In this document: one piece after another, positions 9,070-17,895 of the stretch
How the letters are laid out: each line of letters begins with the position of its first letter
Position numbering within the stretch: the first letter of the stretch is position 1
Assembly: GCA_900757865.1 (NCBI GenBank)
Contig: CAAEPH010000018.1
Span: 1-64,000 of the forward strand
Origin: an uncultured Sutterella sp.
GTDB taxonomy: Bacteria; Pseudomonadota; Gammaproteobacteria; Burkholderiales; Burkholderiaceae_F
Direction: 5' to 3'
DNA length: 64,000 nt
Made by a program: the position numbers and the translations under genes
The notes under the pieces: model-generated
Told to the model about the DNA's origin: nothing
What the model saw: the letters and a program-made list of their open reading frames with translations, nothing else
Database searches by the model: none

Positions 9070-9689
9070 TGTTTACGGGGATTATTCAGGCCATTGGTAA
9101 AGTTCGTGAACCAGAACCTTTGGGGGATGGTGTTCGATTAACGATTTATGCACCAGGTCTGGGGTTAGATACCGTTCGAGTTGGCGATTCGATTGCGGTC
9201 AATGGCGCTTGCATGACCGTTATTGAAGTTAGCGAGAAAGAGTTTAAAGTTGACGTCTCGGCAGAAAGCTTGTCAAAGACGACAGGGTTGGATACCTTTG
9301 GAGAGGTTAACCTCGAAAAGGCCATGCGTTTGGGTGATACGATTGACGGCCATCTGGTCAGTGGACATGTCGATGGCGTGGGACAAGTCGAAAGCATGGA
9401 CAAAGTGGCAGAGTCTTATCGACTCGTTATTCGAGCCCCTCGCACACTTTCTCCTTATTTGGCCTATAAAGGTTCCGTAACCGTAAATGGCGTATCGTTA
9501 ACCATCAACAAGGTAGAAGATACGGCCATGGATACACTCATCGAAATCAATTTGATTCCTCATACGGTGGAAGTGACAACGCTAAAGTTGCTCAAATCAG
9601 GGATGTACGTGAATTTAGAAATTGATACGATCGCTCGCTATGTGGAACGTATGCTAGCTCTTCGCAACGATGAAGATTCGTTTTTCTAA
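9069..9689 (+). CDS. ribE: Riboflavin synthase alpha subunit
   Basis: This enzyme dismutates two 6,7-dimethyl-8-ribityllumazine molecules into riboflavin and a pyrimidine that is recycled to RibH. Two lumazine-binding repeats are seen: the first from the diagnostic MFTGIIQAIG start to about residue 95, the second from HLVSGHVDGVG to about 195. The length of 206 residues is normal. It is coupled to ribD by a one-base overlap and closed by the hairpin at 9712. Confidence 0.97.
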   Translation: MFTGIIQAIGKVREPEPLGDGVRLTIYAPGLGLDTVRVGDSIAVNGACMTVIEVSEKEFKVDVSAESLSKTTGLDTFGEVNLEKAMRLGDTIDGHLVSGHVDGVGQVESMDKVAESYRLVIRAPRTLSPYLAYKGSVTVNGVSLTINKVEDTAMDTLIEINLIPHTVEVTTLKLLKSGMYVNLEIDTIARYVERMLALRNDEDSFF

Positions 9690-9711
9690 ACACAAAGAGC
9701 CATTATGAAAT

Positions 9712-9756
9712 AAAAAAACGCTAGTAAGTCTGTGAAAAGGCCACTAGCGTTTTTTA
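9712..9756. terminator. Terminator after ribE, symmetric on both strands
   Basis: Arms aaaaaacgctagt and actagcgtttttt with T-runs readable on both strands, 22 bases after ribE. Confidence 0.85.
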
Positions 9757-9849
9757 TAATCCATTAATAACGCTAGGGTTTTCCCTGAGTCGCATAGATG
9801 GCGAGCCAGTGGGGACTTAGCCCAATTTTTTAGAGGAATAGGAACAGAA

Positions 9850-10929
9850 ATGATCAATAATCGGATTGAACTTTTTTCTCCTTTGCAAATTGGTCCTGTA
9901 ACGATTAAAAATCGTATCGCTATTCCGCCAATGTGCATGTACCGTGCAAAAAGTGGTTTAGTACAGATTTTCCATAAAGTCCACTATGGCTCACTTGTGT
10001 GTTCAGGGGCGGGTTTGTTGACTATTGAGGCGACGGCGATCCGACCTGATGGGCGAATTACGGATGCTTGTTTAGGACTATGGTCGGATGAGTGTGAAGC
10101 TGCGCTCAAACGCATGCTGGAGGTGATGCATGATATTGCCCCCGATGTGAAAGTGTTTATCCAGCTTAATCACGCAGGGCGAAAAGCCAGTACCAGCGCC
10201 GCGAGCGGCGAACCCCTGAAGCCACTGTATGGCGGGGGGGGGGCTTTGGCGCCTTCTCCCATTGCCTTTGCTCAGGATTGGCCAACTCCAAAAGAATTGC
10301 TACCCGAGGAAATCGAAGATATAGAACAGGCGTTTGTCAACGCGGCTCAACGGGCCGTCCGTGCTGGGATTGATGGCATTATGATCCATGCGGCTCATGG
10401 TTATTTAATCCACGAGTTCTTGTCTCCGCTGTCCAATCATCGCATCGATGAGTACGGTGGTGCTCTAGAGGGACGCATGCGCTTTGGTTTGGAAATCATG
10501 CGACGTGTGAAGTTAGCGGTTCCCGCTAATGTCGCGGTGGGTGTCCGTGTATCGGCCACGGATTGGGTGGACGATGGCTTACAACCCGATGATGTGGTGA
10601 CCTTCCTCAATCATGCTAAAGCTCAAGGGTGTGATTTTGTGGATGTGTCGACGGGAGGGTTAATTCGCGCTGATATCCCCGTTGCGCCAGGCTATCAAGT
10701 GCCTTTTGCTTCAGAGATAAAAAAAGCCACGGGCCTACCCACCATTGCCGCAGGCCTAATTACTGAGCCCGTTCAGGCGGAGACCATTTTGCGCTCAGGC
10801 GAGGCGGATGCTGTGGATATCGGTCGCGCTATGTTGCGCGATCCTCGCTGGGGCTGGCATGCAGCTCAAGCCTTAGGCGTCGAGGGACTAGTGATGCCCA
10901 ATAATGTTGCCTTTGGTTATCGCTCATAA
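9850..10929 (+). CDS. NADH:flavin oxidoreductase of the Old Yellow Enzyme family (YqjM/NamA-like)
   Basis: FMN-dependent ene-reductases of this type reduce activated carbon-carbon double bonds with NAD(P)H. The 359-residue TIM-barrel has the PPMCMY motif with the redox-tuning cysteine near residue 32, LNHAGRKAS for substrate binding, the HAAHGYLIHEFLSPLSNHR signature (residues 178-196), and a C-terminal phosphate-binding part (VDIGRAMLRDP). An uninterrupted run of ten G at 10234-10243 lies inside the gene, encoding a glycine run; a one-base slip there would truncate the protein. The gene stands between terminators, away from the riboflavin genes functionally, though it uses FMN. The physiological substrate is unknown. 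Confidence 0.9.
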   Translation: MINNRIELFSPLQIGPVTIKNRIAIPPMCMYRAKSGLVQIFHKVHYGSLVCSGAGLLTIEATAIRPDGRITDACLGLWSDECEAALKRMLEVMHDIAPDVKVFIQLNHAGRKASTSAASGEPLKPLYGGGGALAPSPIAFAQDWPTPKELLPEEIEDIEQAFVNAAQRAVRAGIDGIMIHAAHGYLIHEFLSPLSNHRIDEYGGALEGRMRFGLEIMRRVKLAVPANVAVGVRVSATDWVDDGLQPDDVVTFLNHAKAQGCDFVDVSTGGLIRADIPVAPGYQVPFASEIKKATGLPTIAAGLITEPVQAETILRSGEADAVDIGRAMLRDPRWGWHAAQALGVEGLVMPNNVAFGYRS

Positions 10930-10972
10930 GACCGTGATGGCGTCTGCTTTGATGAGAAAGCGTTACGTCCAG

Positions 10973-11003
10973 CTGACAACCTCTACCCTATATAGGGTAA
11001 AAT
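10973..11003 (+). promoter_or_regulatory. Possible promoter with a 16-bp palindrome in a 19-bp spacer
   Basis: CTGACA (10973-10978) and TAAAAT (10998-11003) are 19 bases apart, and a perfect palindrome TACCCTATATAGGGTA (10984-10999) fills the spacer and runs into the -10. This geometry is known for MerR-family promoters. No merR-like gene is present in the window, so this is only a candidate. Confidence 0.3.
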
Positions 11004-11022
11004 AACGATCACAATAAGAAGG

Positions 11023-11048
11023 GCCGACCAAGGTAGGTCGGCTCTTTT
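11023..11048 (+). terminator. Terminator between the flavin oxidoreductase and ribH
   Basis: Arms gccgacc (11023-11029) and ggtcggc (11036-11042) are followed by tctttt. It may close the oxidoreductase transcript or act in the ribH leader. Confidence 0.6.
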
Positions 11049-11162
11049 GCACTGTTCTGTTTCCGGCGTAAAAGCAACAGTGAAAGACACACTATAAACA
11101 ATGACCATTTTCTCCCACTATTACGTGATATGGGAGAGGATTTTTTCATAAGGAAGTTCACC

Positions 11163-11675
11163 ATGACGTGGATGGCACCAGGGTATGACGATGTGAATTA
11201 TTTAGAGCCGAAATTGGAGACGGAAGATCTTCGAATCGGTATCGTTGTCGCGCGCTTCAACGAATACGCAGGCAAAGGTGAATTTGAGGCTTGCATGGAT
11301 GAACTCCGTAAGTTAGGTGTTCAAGACAGTGATGTCACGGTGGTGACTGTTCCTGGGGCATTGGAGATTCCTTTTACCCTGAAAAAGCTTGCGGAAAGTG
11401 ATGACTACGATGCTCTGATTGCTTTGGGCGCTGTGATTCGTGGCGAAACCTATCATTTCGAAATTGTGAGCAATGAATCCGCAGCTGGTGTGATGCGTAT
11501 TTCGTTGGACTACGATGTGCCGGTTGCTAATGGCATTTTGACAACCGAAGATGACGAACAGTGCAAGGCGCGTTTGGACATGAAAGGTCGTGATTGCGCC
11601 CGTTGTGCAGTAGAAATGGCCAATCTTTATCGCGAGTTGTACACCGAAGATTTCGATGAAGAAGACGACGAGTAA
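11163..11675 (+). CDS. ribH: 6,7-dimethyl-8-ribityllumazine synthase
   Basis: RibH condenses 3,4-dihydroxybutanone-4-phosphate with the pyrimidine made by RibD to give lumazine, the RibE substrate. I chose ATG 11163 (product begins MTWMAPGYDD, 170 residues) because AAGGAAG lies 6 bases before it; the frame could extend to 11130. The substrate motif ARFNEYAG, the phosphate-binding GAVIRGETYHFE with the catalytic histidine region, and GILTTEDDEQ are all present. The acidic tail is somewhat long. nusB follows 21 bases later, a conserved ribH-nusB pair. Confidence 0.96.
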   Translation: MTWMAPGYDDVNYLEPKLETEDLRIGIVVARFNEYAGKGEFEACMDELRKLGVQDSDVTVVTVPGALEIPFTLKKLAESDDYDALIALGAVIRGETYHFEIVSNESAAGVMRISLDYDVPVANGILTTEDDEQCKARLDMKGRDCARCAVEMANLYRELYTEDFDEEDDE

Positions 11676-11696
11676 GATTGCAGAGGATTGACGTAA

Positions 11697-12200
11697 ATGG
11701 AACAAAAGGATAAAGGGCAGAAAGTAAGCCCACGCCATTTAGCCCGAGTATTTGCTTTATTGGGGGTGTATCAGTGGTTTGCAGACCCGACACGGGACTA
11801 TGCCAGCATTGAGGCTCACCTTTCAGGCCTGCTCCAAGACGATGATGGCGAAGTGGTAGAAGGCACCAATGTGTTGTTGCGTGACTTTGTCTTGGCCGAT
11901 AAGGCGTTTTTTGCCCAAATTCTCGAGGGCTCTTTAAACCGTCAAGCCGAAATCCAAAAAATTGTTGCTGAGGCTGTTGACCGTGATTGGAATCACGTTT
12001 CGATGGTAGAACGTTGCGTATTGGTTTTAGGAACATTCGAACTTCTGGCGTGTCCTGAAACACCGTATCGAGTGATTCTGAACGAATACATCGAACTAGC
12101 CAAAGAGTTCGGGAGTGGTCACCGCTACACCAATGCTGTGCTCAATACGATCGCAGCCAAATTACGTGATGTGGAAGTGAAGGCTCTTCAGACTCGTTAA
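11697..12200 (+). CDS. nusB: Transcription antitermination factor NusB
   Basis: NusB binds boxA RNA together with S10 (NusE) and supports rRNA antitermination. The 167-residue all-helical product shows the family pattern (RHLARVFALLGVYQWFAD near the N-terminus, RCVLVLGTFELLACPETPYRVI and LNEYIELAKEFG near the C-terminus). It lies directly after ribH, the standard arrangement, and before thiL, separated by a hairpin at 12228. Confidence 0.95.
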   Translation: MEQKDKGQKVSPRHLARVFALLGVYQWFADPTRDYASIEAHLSGLLQDDDGEVVEGTNVLLRDFVLADKAFFAQILEGSLNRQAEIQKIVAEAVDRDWNHVSMVERCVLVLGTFELLACPETPYRVILNEYIELAKEFGSGHRYTNAVLNTIAAKLRDVEVKALQTR

Positions 12201-12227
12201 CGCAAAGGGATAACCGTCGATGACGAC

Positions 12228-12268
12228 AAAGACTGTCAACGCTTAGGATTGAGCGAGGGCAGTCTTTT
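12228..12268 (+). terminator. Terminator between nusB and thiL
   Basis: Arms aaagactgtc (12228-12237) and ggcagtcttt (12258-12267) with a T-run to 12270. It overlaps a longer open frame of thiL, which argues for the later thiL start. Confidence 0.75.
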
Positions 12269-12314
12269 TTATATCGGCAGTTCTTTGAACTCATCGACAG
12301 AGGAGCGTACCAGA

Positions 12315-13310
12315 ATGGCACAAGGTGAATTTCAAATAATTGAACAGTTTTTTACGCATGAGACTTTTGGTGATTGGAAAAGTCAGGGTGTTGGTGATGA
12401 CTGTGCGTTGATCGATACTGGTGCAGGGCGTTTAGCTGTGACCTGTGACATGATGAGTGTGGGCACTCACTTTTTGCCTCACACTCCTCCAGAAATCATT
12501 GGGTATAAGGCGTTAGCGGTAAATCTGTCAGATTTGGCTGCAGCCGGGGCAACCCCACGTGCCTTTTTCCTGTCCATCGCTTTACCTGAACGTAACGATG
12601 AGTGGTTAGGTCGTTTTTCTAAGTCAATGATGGCATTGGCGCAAAGCCGAGGCTGTGCATTGCTAGGGGGAGACACAACGAAAACGGCTACAGTCAATGG
12701 AAGTCCTGCTCCACTCACGATATCCATTACCGCCATGGGTGCACTAGCTCCAGGAGAGGGGCTAACGCGCTCTGGGGCTAAACCTGGTGATGATATCTGG
12801 GTTTCGGGGACCGTTGGAGACGCGTATGCCGGCTTAAAGTACCGCTGGGGGCATTGGAAACTCATGCCCGATGCTGCTGAGGCGTGCATCGAAAAGATGG
12901 ACCATCCAGAACCTCGTAATGCGTTAGGTACTGCGCTATTGTCAATAGCTTCGGCAGCGGCAGATATCTCTGACGGGTTGTTAGCTGATTTGGGACATAT
13001 TTTGGAACGCAGTCGTGTTGGGGCGGAGATCGTTTGGGAAGCGGTTCCAACATCGGTAGCCTTGAGAAGTTTGAGTATCGCTTGCCAACAAGAAGCTGCT
13101 CTTTGCGGAGGGGATGATTACGAGTTGGTTTTTACTGCTCCGGAAAGTTATCGACAAGCGATTGAACAAATTTCTATCCTTACTTCACTAAGGTTAACCC
13201 GAATAGGTAAGATTCGCGCAAGCGATTCAGGTCATAATCTGACGGTAAGGACAGAGAAGGGTATAGTAATAACCGTGCCCCATAATGGGTTTGATCATTT
13301 TGCTTCTTAA
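12315..13310 (+). CDS. thiL: Thiamine-monophosphate kinase
   Basis: ThiL phosphorylates thiamine monophosphate to the cofactor thiamine diphosphate. The frame is open from 12249, but the ATG at 12315 has AGGAG at 12301-12305 and gives 331 residues, the normal length, starting MAQGEFQIIEQFF. The AIR-synthase-like fold is shown by the Mg/ATP motifs GDDCALID, LGGDTTK and ISDGLLADLG. It is followed by pgpA (73-base gap), as in many proteobacteria. Confidence 0.94.
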   Translation: MAQGEFQIIEQFFTHETFGDWKSQGVGDDCALIDTGAGRLAVTCDMMSVGTHFLPHTPPEIIGYKALAVNLSDLAAAGATPRAFFLSIALPERNDEWLGRFSKSMMALAQSRGCALLGGDTTKTATVNGSPAPLTISITAMGALAPGEGLTRSGAKPGDDIWVSGTVGDAYAGLKYRWGHWKLMPDAAEACIEKMDHPEPRNALGTALLSIASAAADISDGLLADLGHILERSRVGAEIVWEAVPTSVALRSLSIACQQEAALCGGDDYELVFTAPESYRQAIEQISILTSLRLTRIGKIRASDSGHNLTVRTEKGIVITVPHNGFDHFAS

Positions 13311-13383
13311 TCCTGTCCTAGAGTAAGATGCTCAATCTCTGTCTTTAGGCATTCCCTAACATGCTTTTTCAGGAAACCAAGCT

Positions 13384-13902
13384 ATGCTGAAAAAATACGA
13401 TGCTGCAAATCCAGCCAACATGATTCCCATGACCTCAAAGTTCGTTTGGTCTCATCCCGCTCATTTCATTGCTTCGTTTTTGGGCATTGGCCAATTTTCT
13501 ACGGCACCAGGAACGTTAGGGTCGATTGCGGCGGCACTGTTGTTCATTGTCTTGCAACCGTCTTTGACCGTTTCCATGTGGTTAGTGTTGTGTTTGGTGA
13601 TCTTTTTAGCGGGTATTTGGTCGGCGGATAAAGTCGCAGCTGACCTTGGGGTAGAAGATCATAAGGGAATCGTCATTGACGAAGTGTTGGGCATTTTGCT
13701 GTTGTTTACGTTTTTGCCTGCAAGTCCTATCGCATGGATACTGGGTTTTGTTGCCTTCCGATTCTTTGATATTTACAAACTCCCCCCTGTGGACATGATT
13801 GACGAAAAAGTCAAAAACGGTTTTGGCGTCATGCTCGATGACATTATTGCAGCGTTCTATGCCTGGATTGCGACCAGCCTTTTGCTGTGGCTCTTTTCCT
13901 AA
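13384..13902 (+). CDS. pgpA: Phosphatidylglycerophosphatase A
   Basis: PgpA is an inner-membrane phosphatase making phosphatidylglycerol from its 3-phosphate. The 172-residue product has about four hydrophobic segments and the family motifs GIGQFSTAPGTLGS near the N-terminus and GIVIDEVLG in the middle, followed by FRFFDIYKLPPV. The last segment of pgpA is separated from pncC by 22 bases, so the two probably share a transcript with thiL. Confidence 0.93.
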   Translation: MLKKYDAANPANMIPMTSKFVWSHPAHFIASFLGIGQFSTAPGTLGSIAAALLFIVLQPSLTVSMWLVLCLVIFLAGIWSADKVAADLGVEDHKGIVIDEVLGILLLFTFLPASPIAWILGFVAFRFFDIYKLPPVDMIDEKVKNGFGVMLDDIIAAFYAWIATSLLLWLFS

Positions 13903-13924
13903 GTAAAGTCCTGTGGTGTAGACA

Positions 13925-14467
13925 ATGCATCCGCTAGACGACAAAATTGAAACACTGGCAGCGCGACTCGGTTCGGCGGCTACACAAACCAAAAATCTCT
14001 TAGTGACAGCAGAAAGTTGCACAGGCGGATTGTTGGCAGGGGCCGTCACTGAGGTGCCTGGTAGTTCAGGTTGGTTTGAGAAGGGGTTTGTGACCTATGC
14101 AACCCCTTCGAAGACGCAATTATTGGGGGTACGTGCTGAACTGATCGAGCATTACGGTGTGGTGAGCGAACAGGTTGCTCATGCTATGGCCAGGGGAGCT
14201 CTAGCTCAGTCTGCGACCGCAACCATGAGTGTGGGTATCACGGGATATGCAGGGCCTTCGGGTGGAGAGCCGGATAAGCCAGTGGGGACTGTGTGTATAG
14301 GATGGGGATATCGATTCAATGAACATGTAGTGACACTGGCGAGAACCGTGCATATTCCCGGTAACAGATCCACGGTTCGCCGACAAAGTGTAGTCATTGC
14401 GATAGAAGGGCTTTTGGAGATGATGCTCAGATATGGTAACCCAGTAGCCATGCCGAGTGAGTTTTAA
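13925..14467 (+). CDS. pncC: Nicotinamide-nucleotide amidase (CinA C-terminal type)
   Basis: PncC deamidates NMN to nicotinate mononucleotide, recycling NMN released by DNA ligase. The 180-residue single-domain protein has the hallmark VTAESCTGGLLAGA (catalytic serine region, about residues 27-40), VPGSSGWFEKGFVTYAT and GITGYAGPSGG. It lacks the N-terminal MoaB-like domain of full CinA, as usual in proteobacteria. It sits at the end of thiL-pgpA-pncC. Confidence 0.93.
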   Translation: MHPLDDKIETLAARLGSAATQTKNLLVTAESCTGGLLAGAVTEVPGSSGWFEKGFVTYATPSKTQLLGVRAELIEHYGVVSEQVAHAMARGALAQSATATMSVGITGYAGPSGGEPDKPVGTVCIGWGYRFNEHVVTLARTVHIPGNRSTVRRQSVVIAIEGLLEMMLRYGNPVAMPSEF

Positions 14468-14567
14468 AAATGGGGCCCGATTTTAAGCCGTCCTGCAGAT
14501 TAACGTTACAATAACTTCTTTGTGCTCTTTGATCCTCTGCCTAGTGAGTAGATGATTGGTGGTGTTC

Positions 14568-14687
14568 ATGCTTGTTATCGAGGATGAAACGTTGATTGCA
14601 ACAATCCCCGCTGGCATACCCTCTCAGGCAGGTCAACGGCGATTGAAGAGCGGGTTGTTAATTCACAATGGCTGGGTACGAAGTTAG
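14568..14687 (+). CDS. Possible 39-residue small protein
   Basis: An ATG frame of 39 codons (beginning MLVIEDETLIATIPAG) fills part of the 242-base gap before the CorC-type gene. There is no clear ribosome site and I recognise no family. It could be chance; it is listed because the gap has no other content and the frame ends just before the next gene's ribosome site. Confidence 0.15.
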   Translation: MLVIEDETLIATIPAGIPSQAGQRRLKSGLLIHNGWVRS

Positions 14688-14709
14688 GTAAGTACCAGTC
14701 AGGAGTTAT

Positions 14710-16050
14710 ATGTCAAGCTGGGCTGACGTCATTTTTCTTATTCTTCTCGTTTTTCTCAATGGCGCTTTTGCGATGAGTGAAATTGCTCTGATCACGAGCC
14801 GCCGGGCTCGTCTTCAACAACTCCAAGACGACCATGTTCCAGGGGCAAAACGAGCGATTGAACTCAACTCCGACCCCAACCGCGCACTCTCAACCATACA
14901 GGTTGGTATTACGTCTATTGGTATTTTATTAGGGATTGTTGGTGAATCAGCCTTAGCCAAACCGGTTGCAGGCTTGTTCACTTCAGTGGGGTTGTCGGAA
15001 GAAACCGCCAACGCAGTCAGCTTAGTTCTGGTGGTTGTTTTAGTGACTTATTTTTCTATTGTCGTAGGAGAGCTTGTTCCTAAGCGCCTCGGACAATTGT
15101 CACCTGAAAAAACCGCGACTCGCGTAGCCCCGCCGCTTTATGTTCTCTCGGTAATTGCTGCTCCGTTTGTTCGCCTCTTGAGCTCCTCAACTACGTTGCT
15201 GTTACGTGCGTTGGGCTTGCATGGTGATGAGCGAGAACAGGTCACGGAAGAGGAAATTCACGCCCTGATTGATGAGGGTGAAGAAAGTGGTGTCATCGAG
15301 CGTGCTGAGCGCGACATGGTGCGTAATGTGTTTCGTTTGGACGATCGTCCTGTAGCTTCACTCATGATCCCGCGTGGAGATATTGAGTGGATCGATTTGG
15401 ACGATCCTCTCGAAACAAACATTGAAAAAATCAAGCGCTCACATCGTTCACGGTTACCTGTGTGCCGAGGTGGTCTTGATGATGTGAAAGGAATTTGCAC
15501 AACGCGAACCTTGTTGCAACAAATGATGGAAAAAGGTAAACCCAATTTCCATGAAAATTTAGCCAAACCTGTCTATGTCCCCGAGTCTTTAACAGGGATG
15601 GAATTACTGGAGAATTTCAGAACAACCGATACCCCCTTGGCTTTGGTGGTGGATGAATACGGTGAAGTTCAAGGTATTGTGACCCCGCGCGATGTACTTG
15701 AAGCTATTGCAGGCGAATTTAAACCAGAATCTCCGGCAGATGCCTGGGTAACGCAACGCGCTGATGGCAGTTATCTTCTCGATGGTCTGATTCCCATTCC
15801 AGAACTTAAGGATGTGTTAGGCATTAAAAGTATTCCCGAAGACATCCCTGGTCGCTACGCGACGTTGGCTGGGATGGTGATGTTTTTACTTGGTCGCTTG
15901 CCTCAAGAGGGTGATCAAGCGCTATGGGAAGGCTGGAGGTTTGAGGTTGTTGATATGGATGGACGCCGAATCGACAAAATTTTGGCCATCAAGGAACCGG
16001 ATCCTGTACCGAGTTCATCCAATGGCGATGATACGGTTGATCAGGCCTAA
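14710..16050 (+). CDS. CorC/HlyC-type membrane protein with DUF21 and CBS domains
   Basis: This 446-residue inner-membrane protein belongs to the CNNM/CorC family, linked to Mg2+ (and Co2+) efflux or homeostasis. An N-terminal DUF21 membrane domain with about four hydrophobic segments spans residues 1-190, a CBS pair follows (about 205-335, including MIPRGDIEWIDLDD and LVVDEYGEVQGIVTPRD), and a small CorC_HlyC domain ends the protein (about 345-430). CAGGAG at 14699-14704 is the ribosome site. The older name haemolysin does not imply toxicity here. The gene is convergent with pyrF. Confidence 0.92.
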   Translation: MSSWADVIFLILLVFLNGAFAMSEIALITSRRARLQQLQDDHVPGAKRAIELNSDPNRALSTIQVGITSIGILLGIVGESALAKPVAGLFTSVGLSEETANAVSLVLVVVLVTYFSIVVGELVPKRLGQLSPEKTATRVAPPLYVLSVIAAPFVRLLSSSTTLLLRALGLHGDEREQVTEEEIHALIDEGEESGVIERAERDMVRNVFRLDDRPVASLMIPRGDIEWIDLDDPLETNIEKIKRSHRSRLPVCRGGLDDVKGICTTRTLLQQMMEKGKPNFHENLAKPVYVPESLTGMELLENFRTTDTPLALVVDEYGEVQGIVTPRDVLEAIAGEFKPESPADAWVTQRADGSYLLDGLIPIPELKDVLGIKSIPEDIPGRYATLAGMVMFLLGRLPQEGDQALWEGWRFEVVDMDGRRIDKILAIKEPDPVPSSSNGDDTVDQA

Positions 16051-16071
16051 CCATCTCAAAATACATCATGG

Positions 16072-16113
16072 AAGTCCCAAATTCAGACGCGAAGAATTTG
16101 GGACTTGTTTTTT
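16072..16113. terminator. Terminator between convergent CorC-type gene and pyrF
   Basis: 13-bp perfect stem aagtcccaaattc / gaatttgggactt with a 9-base loop and a following T-run on the + strand. Confidence 0.9.
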
Positions 16114-16134
16114 GGGAAGTTGTTGAGGCGAGGA

Positions 16135-16959
16135 TTACCGAGCGTTCTGTTGGGCTGCTCGGATTTTCTCGCACGTTTCTTTAGCGGCAGCGCCAGCAGC
16201 TTGTGCCCAATCGTCGTCTGCGCTGGCGTATAGAATGGCGCGTCCCGAGTTGATCACCATCCCCAGCCCTTGCGCATCCAGGCCTGCAGCCACCGCTTGG
16301 GTGATATCACCACCCTGGGCTCCGATTCCTGGGACCAGGAGATTGAGTGACGGTGCCAGGCGACGTACGGTGGCCAATTCCTGAGGGTAGGTAGCACCGA
16401 CCACAAGGCCTAACGAGCCGTTAGTATTCCACTGCGACTCCGCGAGACGAGCAATACGTTCAAAGAGTTTTTCCCCACCCACGTCAAGCATCTGGAAATC
16501 ATCGCCACCAGGGTTTGAGGTGCGGCACAGCACATAAACTCCCTTGTCTTGATAATCTAGGTAGGGCAGAAGGGTATCGTGTCCCATATAGGGCGACACG
16601 GTGACACAGTCAGCCTGGTAACGATCAAAAGCTTCTTTGGCATAGTGTTCAGCTGTGGAACCGATATCGCCACGTTTGGCATCAAGAATGACGGGGATGG
16701 TGGGATGGTAGTGGTGGATGTACCGAATGATGGCTTGAAGGGCTTCTTCGCCAGCCATTGAAGCAAAGTAGGCAATCTGAGGTTTAAACGCACACACCCA
16801 AGGGGCAGTGGCTTCTACAATACCGATACAGAAATCGTACAAGGCATTGTCAGCGCCCATCAGAGGGGCAGGGAAGCGAGCGGGGTTAGGATCTAAACCC
16901 ACACAAAGGAGCGAGTTGGTGTCGAGCCAGCGTGCACGAAGTTTTTCAATATAAGTCAT
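16135..16959 (-). CDS. pyrF: Orotidine-5'-phosphate decarboxylase
   Basis: PyrF makes UMP from OMP, the last step of de novo pyrimidine synthesis. The 274-residue protein is of the long (type 2) family: CVGLDPNPARFP near residue 18, the catalytic DAKRGDIGSTAEHYA (Asp-Lys-Arg) near residue 94, and the phosphate-binding VPGIGAQGGD near 230. It stands alone, convergent with the CorC-type gene; about 300 bases of non-coding DNA separate it from the divergent thioredoxin-fold gene. Confidence 0.95.
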   Translation of the reverse strand: MTYIEKLRARWLDTNSLLCVGLDPNPARFPAPLMGADNALYDFCIGIVEATAPWVCAFKPQIAYFASMAGEEALQAIIRYIHHYHPTIPVILDAKRGDIGSTAEHYAKEAFDRYQADCVTVSPYMGHDTLLPYLDYQDKGVYVLCRTSNPGGDDFQMLDVGGEKLFERIARLAESQWNTNGSLGLVVGATYPQELATVRRLAPSLNLLVPGIGAQGGDITQAVAAGLDAQGLGMVINSGRAILYASADDDWAQAAGAAAKETCEKIRAAQQNAR

Positions 16960-17255
16960 GGCGTAGGAAGAAAGGAGATTTTGATTTAATCCGTCCTATC
17001 TTAGCAAACCTGACTCAACAAAAGTCGACGCCTGGATGGCTAAATGTTAACTCTAATAAAGGTATTTGAAATCTTTGCATACACTTATAAAAGATAGCCC
17101 TAATACCGTTGTTTACAGATAGTCTGTACTATGGAAAAAGATTTTTTTCACAACTGATGAAGAACAGATTCACCAATCGTGATAAAAATGGAGCAAGAGA
17201 GAAGTACTCTCTCTTAGATTGGACAAGATTGCTGTTTCCAAAAGGACTGAGTAGT

Positions 17256-17873
17256 ATGCAATTAAATCGACGGAATCTTTTGGCTTTGTTTGGAATGAGC
17301 TTGGTGAGTTCAGTCGCCGTTGCCGCTGATGAAAAAGCTAAAAAACATGAATGGGCCAAAAAACCGGATATCCCTACTGACTTTAATCCCGAAGAGTTTT
17401 TTGTCGAGTTAATGGAAAAGGGAGAAGGGGTGGCATTGCCGACCAATAAAGAGGGTCAGATGACGGTTCGTATGGTTTTTGACTCTCAATGCCCGTGGTG
17501 CGTGTGGCAGTTTAAAGAATTTTTGCCTTTCGTGAATCAGATTAATTTTATTTGGTATCCCGTGGCTGTGTTAAACCCCTGGAGTGAATTGCAAGGGGCG
17601 GCCATTTTGTCAGCTTCCTCCCCCTATGAGACGTTCATGGAGCATGAAAAGCATTTTAAGGATCCCGATTTCCGGGGCTTAGATGTCCGTGGTAAGGACT
17701 ATCCTTTTGAGAAACGTCAGGCAGTATGGAATAACTCCAAAGTGGCTCGCCGATCTGGGGTGCGTACGGTGCCGTTTGGGGTGTTGCAAACTCGCGAGGG
17801 TAAGTTTGTTCCTCTCAATGAGATTAAGACGGCAGATTTTGCCAAATTAACGAGGCTAACACCAGAGAAATAA
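17256..17873 (+). CDS. Exported thioredoxin-fold protein with CPWC active site (DsbC/G-like)
   Basis: The likely start is ATG 17256, giving 205 residues with an N-terminal signal (MQLNRRNLLALFG... ending near VAVAAD). A longer frame to 17109 adds 49 residues before the signal and is unlikely. The signal has a twin arginine before the hydrophobic core, so export by Tat is possible. The redox motif CPWC is at about residues 79-82 and a cis-proline region (RTVPFG) at about 171-176, both typical of disulfide isomerases or methionine-sulfoxide-linked thiol proteins. There is no dimerisation domain of DsbC length. A role in periplasmic disulfide handling is inferred; the partner may be the DsbD-type protein at 22252. 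Confidence 0.8.
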   Translation: MQLNRRNLLALFGMSLVSSVAVAADEKAKKHEWAKKPDIPTDFNPEEFFVELMEKGEGVALPTNKEGQMTVRMVFDSQCPWCVWQFKEFLPFVNQINFIWYPVAVLNPWSELQGAAILSASSPYETFMEHEKHFKDPDFRGLDVRGKDYPFEKRQAVWNNSKVARRSGVRTVPFGVLQTREGKFVPLNEIKTADFAKLTRLTPEK

Positions 17874-17895
17874 GCTCGCTCGTAGTGGAAAAATA

